Shown here piece after piece: positions 1 to 6,265 of a DNA stretch of 6,265 nt. The stretch comes from an uncultured Treponema sp. (GTDB taxonomy: Bacteria > Spirochaetota > Spirochaetia > Treponematales > Treponemataceae), in NCBI GenBank assembly GCA_937885235.1, contig CAKZZK010000245.1, positions 1 to 6,265 on the forward strand, in the 5' to 3' direction. The notes beneath the pieces are model-generated. The model was not told the DNA's origin. It worked only from the letters and a program-made list of their open reading frames with translations, and did no database searches. The position numbers were made by a program, and so were the translations under genes. The number at the start of each line of letters is the position of its first letter. Within the stretch, counting starts at the first letter, position 1.

Positions 1-8
1 GGAGCGGC

Positions 9-16
9 GGGGGGGG
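9..16. repeat. Homopolymeric G tract (8 G)
   Basis: Eight consecutive G residues lie in a G-rich stretch at the left edge of the window. Tracts of this length can change by slipped-strand mispairing, and in Treponema pallidum poly-G tracts upstream of tpr genes are known to alter expression. Here the tract is about 190 bases from the kinase start, and it may instead lie inside the 3' end of an upstream gene, since all three + frames are open across it. The tract is directly visible; any role is inference. Confidence 0.6.
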
Positions 17-65
17 ATGTGGTCCCTTGCGCGGGGGCTTAAAATAGGCTGATAAAGGGAGGGCG

Positions 66-89
66 CCTGCGGAAACCGGTTGCCGCAGG
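66..89. repeat. Imperfect inverted repeat / potential hairpin in leader
   Basis: The arms CCTGCGG (66-72) and CCGCAGG (83-89) are perfectly complementary. The spacer contains the self-complementary AACCGGTT (74-81), so the whole element forms a 12-base-pair inverted repeat broken only by the A73/G82 mismatch. It is followed by GGGGG, not a T run, so it is not a classical intrinsic terminator. It could be a terminator of an upstream gene, a structured 5' leader of the kinase mRNA or a protein-binding site. The sequence does not decide between these. Confidence 0.5.
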
Positions 90-111
90 GGGATGGCGGG
101 AAGGGAGGAGT

Positions 112-177
112 ATGGAAAGGGAAAGAGCGCACAAGGATTGCGGAGCGTATATGCTCCCCCACACATACTTACAATAA
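112..177 (+). CDS. Possible 21-codon upstream reading frame (leader peptide?)
   Basis: This short frame begins with ATG at 112 and ends with TAA at 175-177, 29 bases before the kinase start and in a different frame. Its support is the strongest ribosome-binding sequence in the region: AAGGGAGGAG at 101-110, with the GGAGG core three bases from the ATG. The predicted peptide is hydrophilic at first, with one Cys, and has no recognisable domain or attenuator-like codon run. It could be a regulatory upstream ORF affecting kinase translation, or a chance frame beneath a purine-rich stretch. I do not recognise it as a known peptide. Confidence 0.2.
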   Translation: MERERAHKDCGAYMLPHTYLQ

Positions 178-197
178 AACGCATAGTAGTATATACT
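169..197 (+). promoter_or_regulatory. Candidate promoter hexamers just upstream of the kinase
   Basis: In the AT-rich patch before the kinase, TTACAA (169-174) and TATACT (192-197) are separated by 17 bases and resemble weak -35 and good -10 elements of a sigma-70-type promoter. Used this way, transcription would begin at about 203-205, giving an almost leaderless mRNA for the ATG at 207. An alternative -10, TACAAT at 170-175, would give a leader of about 25 bases but has no clear -35 partner. The call rests only on similarity to consensus. Confidence 0.25.
188..197. promoter_or_regulatory. 10-base perfect palindrome AGTATATACT (possible operator)
   Basis: AGTATATACT is its own reverse complement and lies 9 bases before the kinase ATG, overlapping the candidate -10 hexamer. 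Its position suits an operator that would block transcription or ribosome access, but short AT-rich palindromes also occur by chance and no second copy was noticed in the window. Confidence 0.25.
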
Positions 198-206
198 GCA
201 ATATAT

Positions 207-3065
207 ATGAAGCATATTTTTTCACATCGCCGGAAGCAGGAACTGATATATCTGGCAGTCACCCTCATCACGCTAGTCATCACGTCCGTCCTCTATCTTT
301 TGCGGCTTCCGTTCAAGGCAGAAGCTTTTACCATCGGTCCACTGACGGTCAGAAACGATTTACCGCTCTTCTATATACAGCTACTCGTCACGCTTTGCGG
401 CGAGTTACCCGCCATCTTCATCTTCCTTGCAGTCTTTTGCTTTCTTACCGTCAAATACGGAGCTATTTCAAGCTTTCTCTTTCTTGGAGAATTGATAGCG
501 GCAGTCACCTTTATTCCCGTCAAGTACCGATGGTACAAAAGCAAAGCGCTCACAGCACTTTTTGTACCGCTCTCTGCTCTCATCATAAGCATTGCCAGCA
601 ATATACTGGTATTGGTATTGCGGGAGCAAACCATAAGCATACAAAATATCTGCAGCGAATTTCTAACTCTTATTCCATCAGCGCTTCTCACCGCGTGCTG
701 TGGCTACGTTATCTTTAACTATGCACCCCCAAAAATTCGGCAACTTTTTCCGGCCTTCGTGCACTTTGATGCAAGTACCGAAGGAACTGCTGCCATCTTC
801 ATTGGGGGAAAGCACTCCCCAATCAGCTTTAAAATCATGCGCATCCTCTTTATAGAAGCCCTCGTGCTCATCGTCGGGGCAGCTATGTTCAGCGCATTCC
901 TCTTCATCGAGACAAATTACGCCGTCCAGCAGGCAAGCATTGTGGATATCTTCATTGCAAAAGCCACCATGCTCTTTAACGCAAAGCTCATCCTTATGCT
1001 GATTACCTTTGCCTACCCCGTCCTCCACATTGCAAACCTCTATGCGCAAATTTACATCGCAAGCCCTATCCGACTCATGTCAAAGGCGATGAACGACTTT
1101 GCGAGCGACACTACCAAAGAAGAACAGAACTCCGTGCTTGACATACACCTGCTGCACATCAAGACCAAAGACGAAATTGGAGAGCTCTTCCAGTCGCTCA
1201 AAAAGACCACGAGCAAGCTCACCTCTTACATTTCATGGATTCAAGAAGAGCAAAGGCTCAAAGAAGATTTGCGGGTTGCGCAGGAATCAAACAAGGCAAA
1301 GACCGCCTTTCTGTCGAATATGTCCCATGAAATCCGCACGCCTATAAACGCCGTGCTCGGTCTTGACGAGATGATACTGCGGGAAAGCTCGGAGAAGGAA
1401 ATCATCGCCTACGCTGCGGACATAAAGAGCGCGGGCAGATCGCTTTTAAGCCTCATCAACGATATCCTCGATTTTTCCAAGATAGAGGCTGGCAAGATGG
1501 AAATAATCCCCGTGGAATATGAACTGAGTTCTTCCATAAATGACCTTGTAAATATGATTTCCCAGCGCGCGGCAGACAAGGGACTTGCCCTCAAGATAAA
1601 CGTGGACGAAAAGACGCCGCACAAGCTCTTCGGCGACGAGCTGCGCATAAAGCAGTGCATTTTGAACATACTCACCAATGCCGTCAAGTACACGCGGGAA
1701 GGCACCGTCACCATGAATATAGGCTGGGAAAAGGCGGAAGACGGATACATCATGCTGCGGGTGCAGGTGCTAGACACCGGCATAGGCATCAAGAAAGAGG
1801 ACCTGCCAAAGCTTTTCCATGCCTTTGAGCGCATTGAAGAAAAACGAAACCATACTATAGAGGGAACGGGGCTCGGCATGAACATAGTGCAGCAGCTGCT
1901 TGCCCTTATGGACAGTCACCTTGAAGTGAAGAGCGTGTATGGCGAAGGCTCCGATTTTTCCTTTGCCGTCAAACAGAAAGTTGTCAGCTGGGAGGCGATG
2001 GGCAACTTTATGGAGATGTACGAAAAATTCGTCAAGGCAAACAGCGAGTACCACGAAAGCTTTCATGCCCCCGATGCGCACATCCTTGTGGTTGATGACA
2101 CAAAGCTCAACCTCACCGTGGTGCAGGGGCTGCTCAAGCAGACGCAGATACAGATAGACACGGCGGAAAGCGGTCAGAAAGCCCTGCAGCTGGTGGCGGA
2201 AAAGAAATACGACCTCATCTTCCTTGACCACCGTATGCCGGGGCTTGATGGCATAGAGACGCTCCACGTCATGCAGACTATGGACGCAAATCAAAGCAAG
2301 AAAGCCCCCGTCATAGCGCTCACCGCCAACGCCATCTCTGGTGCACGGGAGATGTACCTCAACGAGGGATTCACGGACTATCTGACCAAGCCCATAGAAA
2401 GCGGCAAGCTTGAAAAGCTGCTGATCTCCTACCTGCCGCCGGAGCGCATCACAAAGGTGCAGAAAAGCGATGAAAAGGCTGCTGGCCCTGTTATGCCGTC
2501 TTTCACGGTGCCAAAGGGCATAGATGCCGCCGCCGCCTTAAAAAACTGCGGGAGCGAGGAGGTCTTCAAGGAAGCCTTGAAGGACTTTTACGAGGCAATC
2601 AACAGCAAGGCTTCTGCCATTGAAGCATACGAGAAGCAGGGGGATTTCAAAAACTATACCATACTTGTGCATGCGCTCAAAAGCTCCGCGCGGCTCATCG
2701 GGGCGGATGCGCTTTCCCAAGAGGCGGCGTATCTTGAAGGCTGCGGGGACAGGCAGGATGCAAAAGCCATCGCCGCCCGCACTCCAGCCCTGCTTTCCCA
2801 CTACCGCGCGTATTGGACCTCACTTGCTCCGCTGTTCGGCGGCGGGGAAGAGCCCGCGAAACAGCTGCTCAGCGAAGATGATTATGCGCGCTCGCTTGCA
2901 AACCTGAAAGACTGCATCACCGCATTTGATTTTGACATGGCGGACAGCATCATAGCCATGCTTGATGAACACGCTGTGCCGCCGAAAGAAAGCGAGCGCT
3001 TCCGGCAGATAAAAGAGAAGGTTCGCGCTGTTGACCGTGAGGCCGCACTCGCATTGCTAGGCTAG
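207..3065 (+). CDS. Membrane-bound hybrid sensor histidine kinase (HAMP-HisKA-HATPase-REC-Hpt)
   Basis: This 952-residue inner-membrane kinase senses an unknown signal and passes phosphate along a His-Asp-His relay. Residues 12-34, 55-81, 84-105, 114-138, 152-172, 211-235 and 255-281 look like membrane segments. A HAMP-like linker covers about 285-342 (Pro287, DEIGEL at 322-327), followed by a helical linker. The kinase core has the H-box SHEIRTP with phospho-acceptor His374, N-box Asn491, G1 DTGIGI at 523-528 and G2 GTGLGM at 553-558. A receiver domain (about 624-745) has acidic Asp630/631, phospho-acceptor Asp674, Thr706 and Lys728. An Hpt domain (about 771-875) carries His822 in HALKSSA. 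A helical tail fills 886-952. All catalytic residues are intact. The ATG at 207 is chosen because it gives a short basic N-terminus followed by the first membrane helix. The frame also opens at ATG 93, adding 38 residues of non-domain-like sequence. No good Shine-Dalgarno precedes 207. The cognate response regulator is not in the window. Confidence 0.93.
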   Translation: MKHIFSHRRKQELIYLAVTLITLVITSVLYLLRLPFKAEAFTIGPLTVRNDLPLFYIQLLVTLCGELPAIFIFLAVFCFLTVKYGAISSFLFLGELIAAVTFIPVKYRWYKSKALTALFVPLSALIISIASNILVLVLREQTISIQNICSEFLTLIPSALLTACCGYVIFNYAPPKIRQLFPAFVHFDASTEGTAAIFIGGKHSPISFKIMRILFIEALVLIVGAAMFSAFLFIETNYAVQQASIVDIFIAKATMLFNAKLILMLITFAYPVLHIANLYAQIYIASPIRLMSKAMNDFASDTTKEEQNSVLDIHLLHIKTKDEIGELFQSLKKTTSKLTSYISWIQEEQRLKEDLRVAQESNKAKTAFLSNMSHEIRTPINAVLGLDEMILRESSEKEIIAYAADIKSAGRSLLSLINDILDFSKIEAGKMEIIPVEYELSSSINDLVNMISQRAADKGLALKINVDEKTPHKLFGDELRIKQCILNILTNAVKYTREGTVTMNIGWEKAEDGYIMLRVQVLDTGIGIKKEDLPKLFHAFERIEEKRNHTIEGTGLGMNIVQQLLALMDSHLEVKSVYGEGSDFSFAVKQKVVSWEAMGNFMEMYEKFVKANSEYHESFHAPDAHILVVDDTKLNLTVVQGLLKQTQIQIDTAESGQKALQLVAEKKYDLIFLDHRMPGLDGIETLHVMQTMDANQSKKAPVIALTANAISGAREMYLNEGFTDYLTKPIESGKLEKLLISYLPPERITKVQKSDEKAAGPVMPSFTVPKGIDAAAALKNCGSEEVFKEALKDFYEAINSKASAIEAYEKQGDFKNYTILVHALKSSARLIGADALSQEAAYLEGCGDRQDAKAIAARTPALLSHYRAYWTSLAPLFGGGEEPAKQLLSEDDYARSLANLKDCITAFDFDMADSIIAMLDEHAVPPKESERFRQIKEKVRAVDREAALALLG

Positions 3066-3079
3066 GTGCACACATACCA

Positions 3080-5116
3080 ATGAAAAAGTTATTTCTGTCC
3101 TGTCTTTTGCTATTGGCACTCTTTTCCCTCTCTGCGGAAACGCTCACTTTCCGCATCAACGGATTTAACTCCCTGTACGCAGAGGCAGTGCCCGTGGAAA
3201 TCGAGTGGGAAGAGTCATGGCTGGGGGCTGCTCCCGCCACCATCTACAACCATAATCTGGCGCGGGCTGCCTGTATGCTTGCCGAGCTCTCTTACAGCGA
3301 CATGGCAGAAACCTACCGCATATTCGGCGTAGCTGATGAGGATATGGAACTGCACTACGATTTAGATTACGAGGATTCTTCCTGGGGCAACGACCAGTGT
3401 GCATTCAGCTTTGCGGCAAAGACAATAGCGTCTGCACAGGGGGAGCGTACCCTGCTCTTCATCGTCATACGGGGAACGCCGGCGGGAAAAAACGAATGGA
3501 TTTCAAACCTCAACATAAACGACGGGGAACAGGAGAACACTTTCATCCACCGCGGCTTTGCAAAGGCTTCTGAGCAGATACGGCAGGCGCTCTGCCGCTA
3601 TCTGGACGGAAAGGGCATAGACAAAAAACATACCTATGTCCTGATGGCGGGGCACAGCAGGGGCGGCGCTGTGGCAAACCTGCTTGCAGCGGAGCTTGCC
3701 AACATGGGGCTGTTCACTGCGGACAATATATACACCTACACGTTTTCCGCGCCGAACATCACTTCCATTCCGTCTAATGCGGAGGATGATTACGGCTTTA
3801 TCTGGAATCTGGTGAACGCAGAAGATATCATTCCCGCATTTCCCTTCTATGACGGCAAATGGAGCTTTCACCGCTATGGTCATACGCTCACTCTGATAAA
3901 TGCTTGGAATACCGACTATGAAAGCTTTGAAAACGAATATCTGCCGCGGATGAACGTCTATTTCAAAAAGCTCATCGGGCGCGAATACTGCCCGTTCAAA
4001 GCAGGCCCCTTTATCCAGACGCAGGCGGCGGAAATATCCCGCTCAATCAGCACGGACATAGCGCAATATTACAGCTCCTTTCCCAATCTGCACGACTTTA
4101 TCATGAAGCTGAGCACATCTATAAATCCCTCTCCAGAGCAGGGAAAGTCCTCCTTTCTCACGCGATGGCTGAACAAGAGAACCAAGGGCATGTATGACTA
4201 TATGTTCACTGCCCTTGCGGATATGCATGCAAACGAAACCTACCTTTGCTGGCTGCTTGCGCTTGCTGAAAGCGAGCTTTTTTCAACGCTCGGTTGCAGC
4301 AAGCTCATCGTGGAGGGCATGGAAGACGCGACTGTTTTTGACGGCGAGGGAAACATACTCGCTTCCGTGGCTGACGGGCACATCATCTATACTTCCGTAA
4401 AGCCGCCCCTCGTCGTTTTCCAGAGCAAGCCGAACAAAACGATCATCGGACTTCCCTGGAACAGGAGGCTTGCGGTCATCATCCGCCACAAAAGCCTCCT
4501 GCCGTCTTCCGTGACCATAACAGAACAGCGCTTCACCTCCTGTGGCGAGCTCTTGGACGAAGGAACACCCCGGACTATCCGCATTTCACGCAGCACTCCG
4601 TATGTCTTTTACCCGCAGGGAGGCCATGAGCAGCCCCACGATGAGGAGAGTCCGGAGCGATACAGGCAGCGGCAGCAGATACGACTCCATCCCGTGCTGA
4701 ATGCGGATTCTGCGGGCGACCTCTGCTGCGGTTTCCAGCTGGGAACGCCCTTCCTGTACGGCACACTGCTTGCGGGCACCGGCACGTCGGCCAACGGCAG
4801 AAGCTGGGAGCTTTCGCCCGGGCTTGGCACGCAGCTTACGCTCGTGAGCCCCCTCTGCCTGGACCTTGCAGCCTTTGCACGGCTTCGCTGGCAGGCGGAG
4901 GATGACGGCAGGGCGTTTTATCTCTTGCCCTCGCTGCACGCTTCGTTCACGCTCAAAGTCACCCGCAGTTTCAGCCTGACAGCGGGAAGCAGCATGGATT
5001 TCATCATCTCTGGCTTTAACGACGGCTATACGGAGGCAAGATACTTGGCACAGCAGTATTCGCTCGGCAAAGACCTGCACATCCTGCCGGGGCTCTTTTT
5101 CGGCATCTGCTTCTGA
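3080..5116 (+). CDS. Exported class 3 lipase with C-terminal outer-membrane barrel-like domain
   Basis: A predicted secreted alpha/beta-hydrolase of 678 residues, likely hydrolysing acyl esters of lipids; the substrate is unknown. A signal peptide covers about residues 1-19 (KK, then a Leu-rich core, cleavage likely after LSA). The Lipase_3 region covers about 55-280: RGT at 131-133 (oxyanion-hole type motif), HRGF at 157-160, nucleophile elbow GHSRGG with Ser193, and probable catalytic Asp249 in NAEDIIPAFPF. His268 (RYGHTL) is a candidate third residue, but family members can place it later. Residues about 406-512 are beta-rich and resemble the small domain (VFDGEGNILASV) that often follows the lipase in clostridial homologues. 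Residues about 532-678 form some eight amphipathic strands ending in Phe678, as in outer-membrane barrels. The start lies 14 bases after the kinase stop with only a weak AGGTG at 3064-3068, so coupling to the kinase is likely. The lipase call is firm; the barrel is inference. Confidence 0.88.
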   Translation: MKKLFLSCLLLLALFSLSAETLTFRINGFNSLYAEAVPVEIEWEESWLGAAPATIYNHNLARAACMLAELSYSDMAETYRIFGVADEDMELHYDLDYEDSSWGNDQCAFSFAAKTIASAQGERTLLFIVIRGTPAGKNEWISNLNINDGEQENTFIHRGFAKASEQIRQALCRYLDGKGIDKKHTYVLMAGHSRGGAVANLLAAELANMGLFTADNIYTYTFSAPNITSIPSNAEDDYGFIWNLVNAEDIIPAFPFYDGKWSFHRYGHTLTLINAWNTDYESFENEYLPRMNVYFKKLIGREYCPFKAGPFIQTQAAEISRSISTDIAQYYSSFPNLHDFIMKLSTSINPSPEQGKSSFLTRWLNKRTKGMYDYMFTALADMHANETYLCWLLALAESELFSTLGCSKLIVEGMEDATVFDGEGNILASVADGHIIYTSVKPPLVVFQSKPNKTIIGLPWNRRLAVIIRHKSLLPSSVTITEQRFTSCGELLDEGTPRTIRISRSTPYVFYPQGGHEQPHDEESPERYRQRQQIRLHPVLNADSAGDLCCGFQLGTPFLYGTLLAGTGTSANGRSWELSPGLGTQLTLVSPLCLDLAAFARLRWQAEDDGRAFYLLPSLHASFTLKVTRSFSLTAGSSMDFIISGFNDGYTEARYLAQQYSLGKDLHILPGLFFGICF

Positions 5117-5124
5117 CGGTCAAA

Positions 5125-5129
5125 AGGTG
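5125..5129 (+). promoter_or_regulatory. Ribosome-binding site deciding the start of the pseudouridine synthase
   Basis: AGGTG sits six bases before the ATG at 5136, the best-placed start signal in the 19-base gap after the lipase stop. It supports beginning the third gene at 5136 and not at internal Met codons such as residue 17 (5184). Confidence 0.55.
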
Positions 5130-5135
5130 ATACAG

Positions 5136-6265
5136 ATGTTTCCCCCGTTTCCACAGGAAAAAGCCTTCGCCGAATGCAAAGTGATGCTCGCGGAGCTCAG
5201 AGATAAAAGCCTCGTCATTGAAAAGACTACGGCGGCGGAAAGCGAGCGAGTCTGTCAGGGCGTTATGCTCGGCGCGCTTGTTTGCCGCAGTGAGGGCGGA
5301 GAGGAAGTCTTTCTGCGCTGTCTTTCCGGTACCACCCGCATACTGAAGGCAAAGCAAGACAGCCCTGGGCGAATCTATGTGCCGCCCATCGCAGGGGCAG
5401 ACGCCATTGCGATGGCCCTCACAAAAAACGATGCGGAAATCCATTCGCTCACTGCCGCCATCAATGCACTCAGGCAGGGGCGGCAGGGAGAACCGAGTGC
5501 TGAAGAGAAAGCCCTCGTCAGCCGCCGATGCAGTCTTACCACGGAATCGCTCCAAAAAGTTCACGAACTCTATGCCTTTCACTGCGCCGATGGCTCCCTG
5601 CGCAGCTTGCAGGACATCTGCAGGGAAAGGCTTGGCGGGGCATTGCCACCGACGGGCACGGGGGACTGCTGCGCGCCAAAGCTTTTGGACTATGCTTTTT
5701 CTCACGGCCTGCAGCCTTTGAGCCTGTGCGAAATCTTCTATTATATTGCGCCAGCTGACGCAGAGCCGCAGCCTATGCCTCCCTGCGACGAGCGCTGCGG
5801 CATCATCCTGCCCGCCATGCTCGGCATAGAAATCCTCTATTGCGACAAAGACATCATCGTGGTGAACAAGCAGAGCGGGCTGCTCAGCGTGCCGGGGCGC
5901 GGTCCCGACAAGCAGGACTGCATTGTAAACCGCGTAAAGCGGCTCTTCCCCGACTGCATCACACAGCCTGCCGTACATCGCCTTGACATGGAGACAAGCG
6001 GCCTGCTCGTGCTCGCCTTTACCAAGGAAGCGCACAGGGAACTTTGCCGCCAGTTTGCGGCGGGGGAAGTGTCTAAAGAATACGTGGCACTGTTAGATGG
6101 CGTGCTTGCCAAAAAAGGCATAGCGCCGCACGGACAGATGGAACTCTATTTCAGGCTTGATGTGGAAAACCGTCCCCACCAAATTTGGGACGAGGTATAT
6201 GGAAAAAAGGCTGTCACTGAATGGCAGATTTTAGGTGTAGAGCGCTACCACGCGCCGGACGGCAC
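5136..6265 (+). CDS. Long-form RluA-family RNA pseudouridine synthase (3' end outside window)
   Basis: This gene converts specific uridines in structured RNA, probably 23S rRNA or tRNA, to pseudouridine in the cytoplasm. The frame is open from ATG 5136 to the window edge, giving 376 residues without a stop. The catalytic domain starts near residue 230 (LYCDKDIIVVNKQSGLLSVP at 234-253) and carries the family signature HRLDMETSGLLV at 281-292, with catalytic Asp284. The C-terminal part of the domain is cut off. The first 229 residues are an extension seen, from memory, in a distinct RluA subgroup of about 550 residues: an N-terminal region containing GVMLGALVCRSEGG (42-55), a charged helical segment (about 95-145), LYAFHCADG (145-153), GDCCAPKLLDYAFSHGL (176-192) and CDERCG (217-222). 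There are 16 Cys in 376 residues. It follows the lipase by 19 bases and is probably co-transcribed. The specific target site cannot be assigned, so no symbol is given. Confidence 0.9.
   Translation, partial: MFPPFPQEKAFAECKVMLAELRDKSLVIEKTTAAESERVCQGVMLGALVCRSEGGEEVFLRCLSGTTRILKAKQDSPGRIYVPPIAGADAIAMALTKNDAEIHSLTAAINALRQGRQGEPSAEEKALVSRRCSLTTESLQKVHELYAFHCADGSLRSLQDICRERLGGALPPTGTGDCCAPKLLDYAFSHGLQPLSLCEIFYYIAPADAEPQPMPPCDERCGIILPAMLGIEILYCDKDIIVVNKQSGLLSVPGRGPDKQDCIVNRVKRLFPDCITQPAVHRLDMETSGLLVLAFTKEAHRELCRQFAAGEVSKEYVALLDGVLAKKGIAPHGQMELYFRLDVENRPHQIWDEVYGKKAVTEWQILGVERYHAPDG

Noticed and set aside
1..42. Possible C-terminal end of an upstream + gene (frame 1 closes at TAA 40-42)
   Set aside because: All three + frames are open from the window edge and close by 52, so 14 or so codons of G-rich sequence cannot identify a gene.
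66..92. Rho-independent terminator
   Set aside because: The hairpin is followed by GGGGG and not a T run, so the classical definition is not met.
80..718. 212-codon + frame starting with TTG
   Set aside because: It overlaps the membrane part of the kinase in another frame, and its product is rich in Ser/His/Arg with no domain. The kinase frame gives clear hydrophobic helices.
1409..2294. Two overlapping - strand frames (158 and 174 codons)
   Set aside because: They mirror the HisKA/HATPase and receiver coding sequence, which is intact on the + strand.
4586..5080. 164-codon - strand frame
   Set aside because: It is antisense to the barrel-like end of the lipase, Arg/Ala/Gly-rich and without motif or start signal, so a shadow.
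5117..5135. Terminator or separate promoter between lipase and pseudouridine synthase
   Set aside because: The 19-base gap holds only a ribosome-binding site; there is no hairpin or -10/-35 pair.
5016..6035. 339-codon open frame on the - strand
   Set aside because: It lies opposite the pseudouridine synthase, whose + frame carries the unmistakable HRLDMETSGLL signature, and the tail of the lipase. The - product shows no domain and is a codon-bias shadow in GC-rich DNA.
1..6265. CRISPR array, transposon ends, tRNA or rRNA genes
   Set aside because: No regularly spaced repeats, transposase motifs, terminal inverted repeats or tRNA cloverleaf-like sequence were seen on either strand by eye.

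Overview
The window carries three co-directional + strand genes behind a short G-rich leader and looks like accessory chromosomal DNA of a spirochaete, most likely a mid-to-high GC Treponema. This placement is an inference. It rests on the secreted/outer-membrane character of gene 2 (signal peptide, a C-terminal stretch of beta strands and a terminal Phe, the style of a diderm outer-membrane protein), on frequent ATA isoleucine codons in otherwise GC-rich genes, and on the large hybrid kinase architecture. No marker gene fixes the genus.

Layout: positions 1-206 hold no confident gene. They contain an 8-base poly-G tract, other short G runs, a 24-base imperfect inverted repeat, a strong Shine-Dalgarno in front of a 21-codon reading frame, and a small AT-rich patch with promoter-like hexamers and a 10-base palindrome just before gene 1. 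Gene 1 (207-3065) is a 952-residue membrane hybrid histidine kinase: seven-segment membrane sensor, HAMP, HisKA/HATPase, receiver, Hpt and a C-terminal helical tail. Gene 2 (3080-5116) is a 678-residue exported class 3 lipase with a beta-sandwich-like middle region and a probable C-terminal outer-membrane barrel. Gene 3 (5136 to beyond the window end) is a long-form RluA-family pseudouridine synthase with a cysteine-rich N-terminal extension. It lacks a stop in the window.

Gaps are 14 and 19 bases with no terminator seen, so the three genes probably form one transcription unit. A plausible but unproven reading is that a membrane sensor and an envelope lipase share transcription. The phosphorelay ends in an Hpt, so the response regulator it serves must be encoded elsewhere. 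The pseudouridine synthase is a housekeeping-type RNA modification enzyme whose link to the other two may only be co-transcription. The points most worth a second look are the lipase-barrel fusion, the N-terminal multi-pass sensor of the kinase, the Cys-rich extension of the pseudouridine synthase and the unusual leader.
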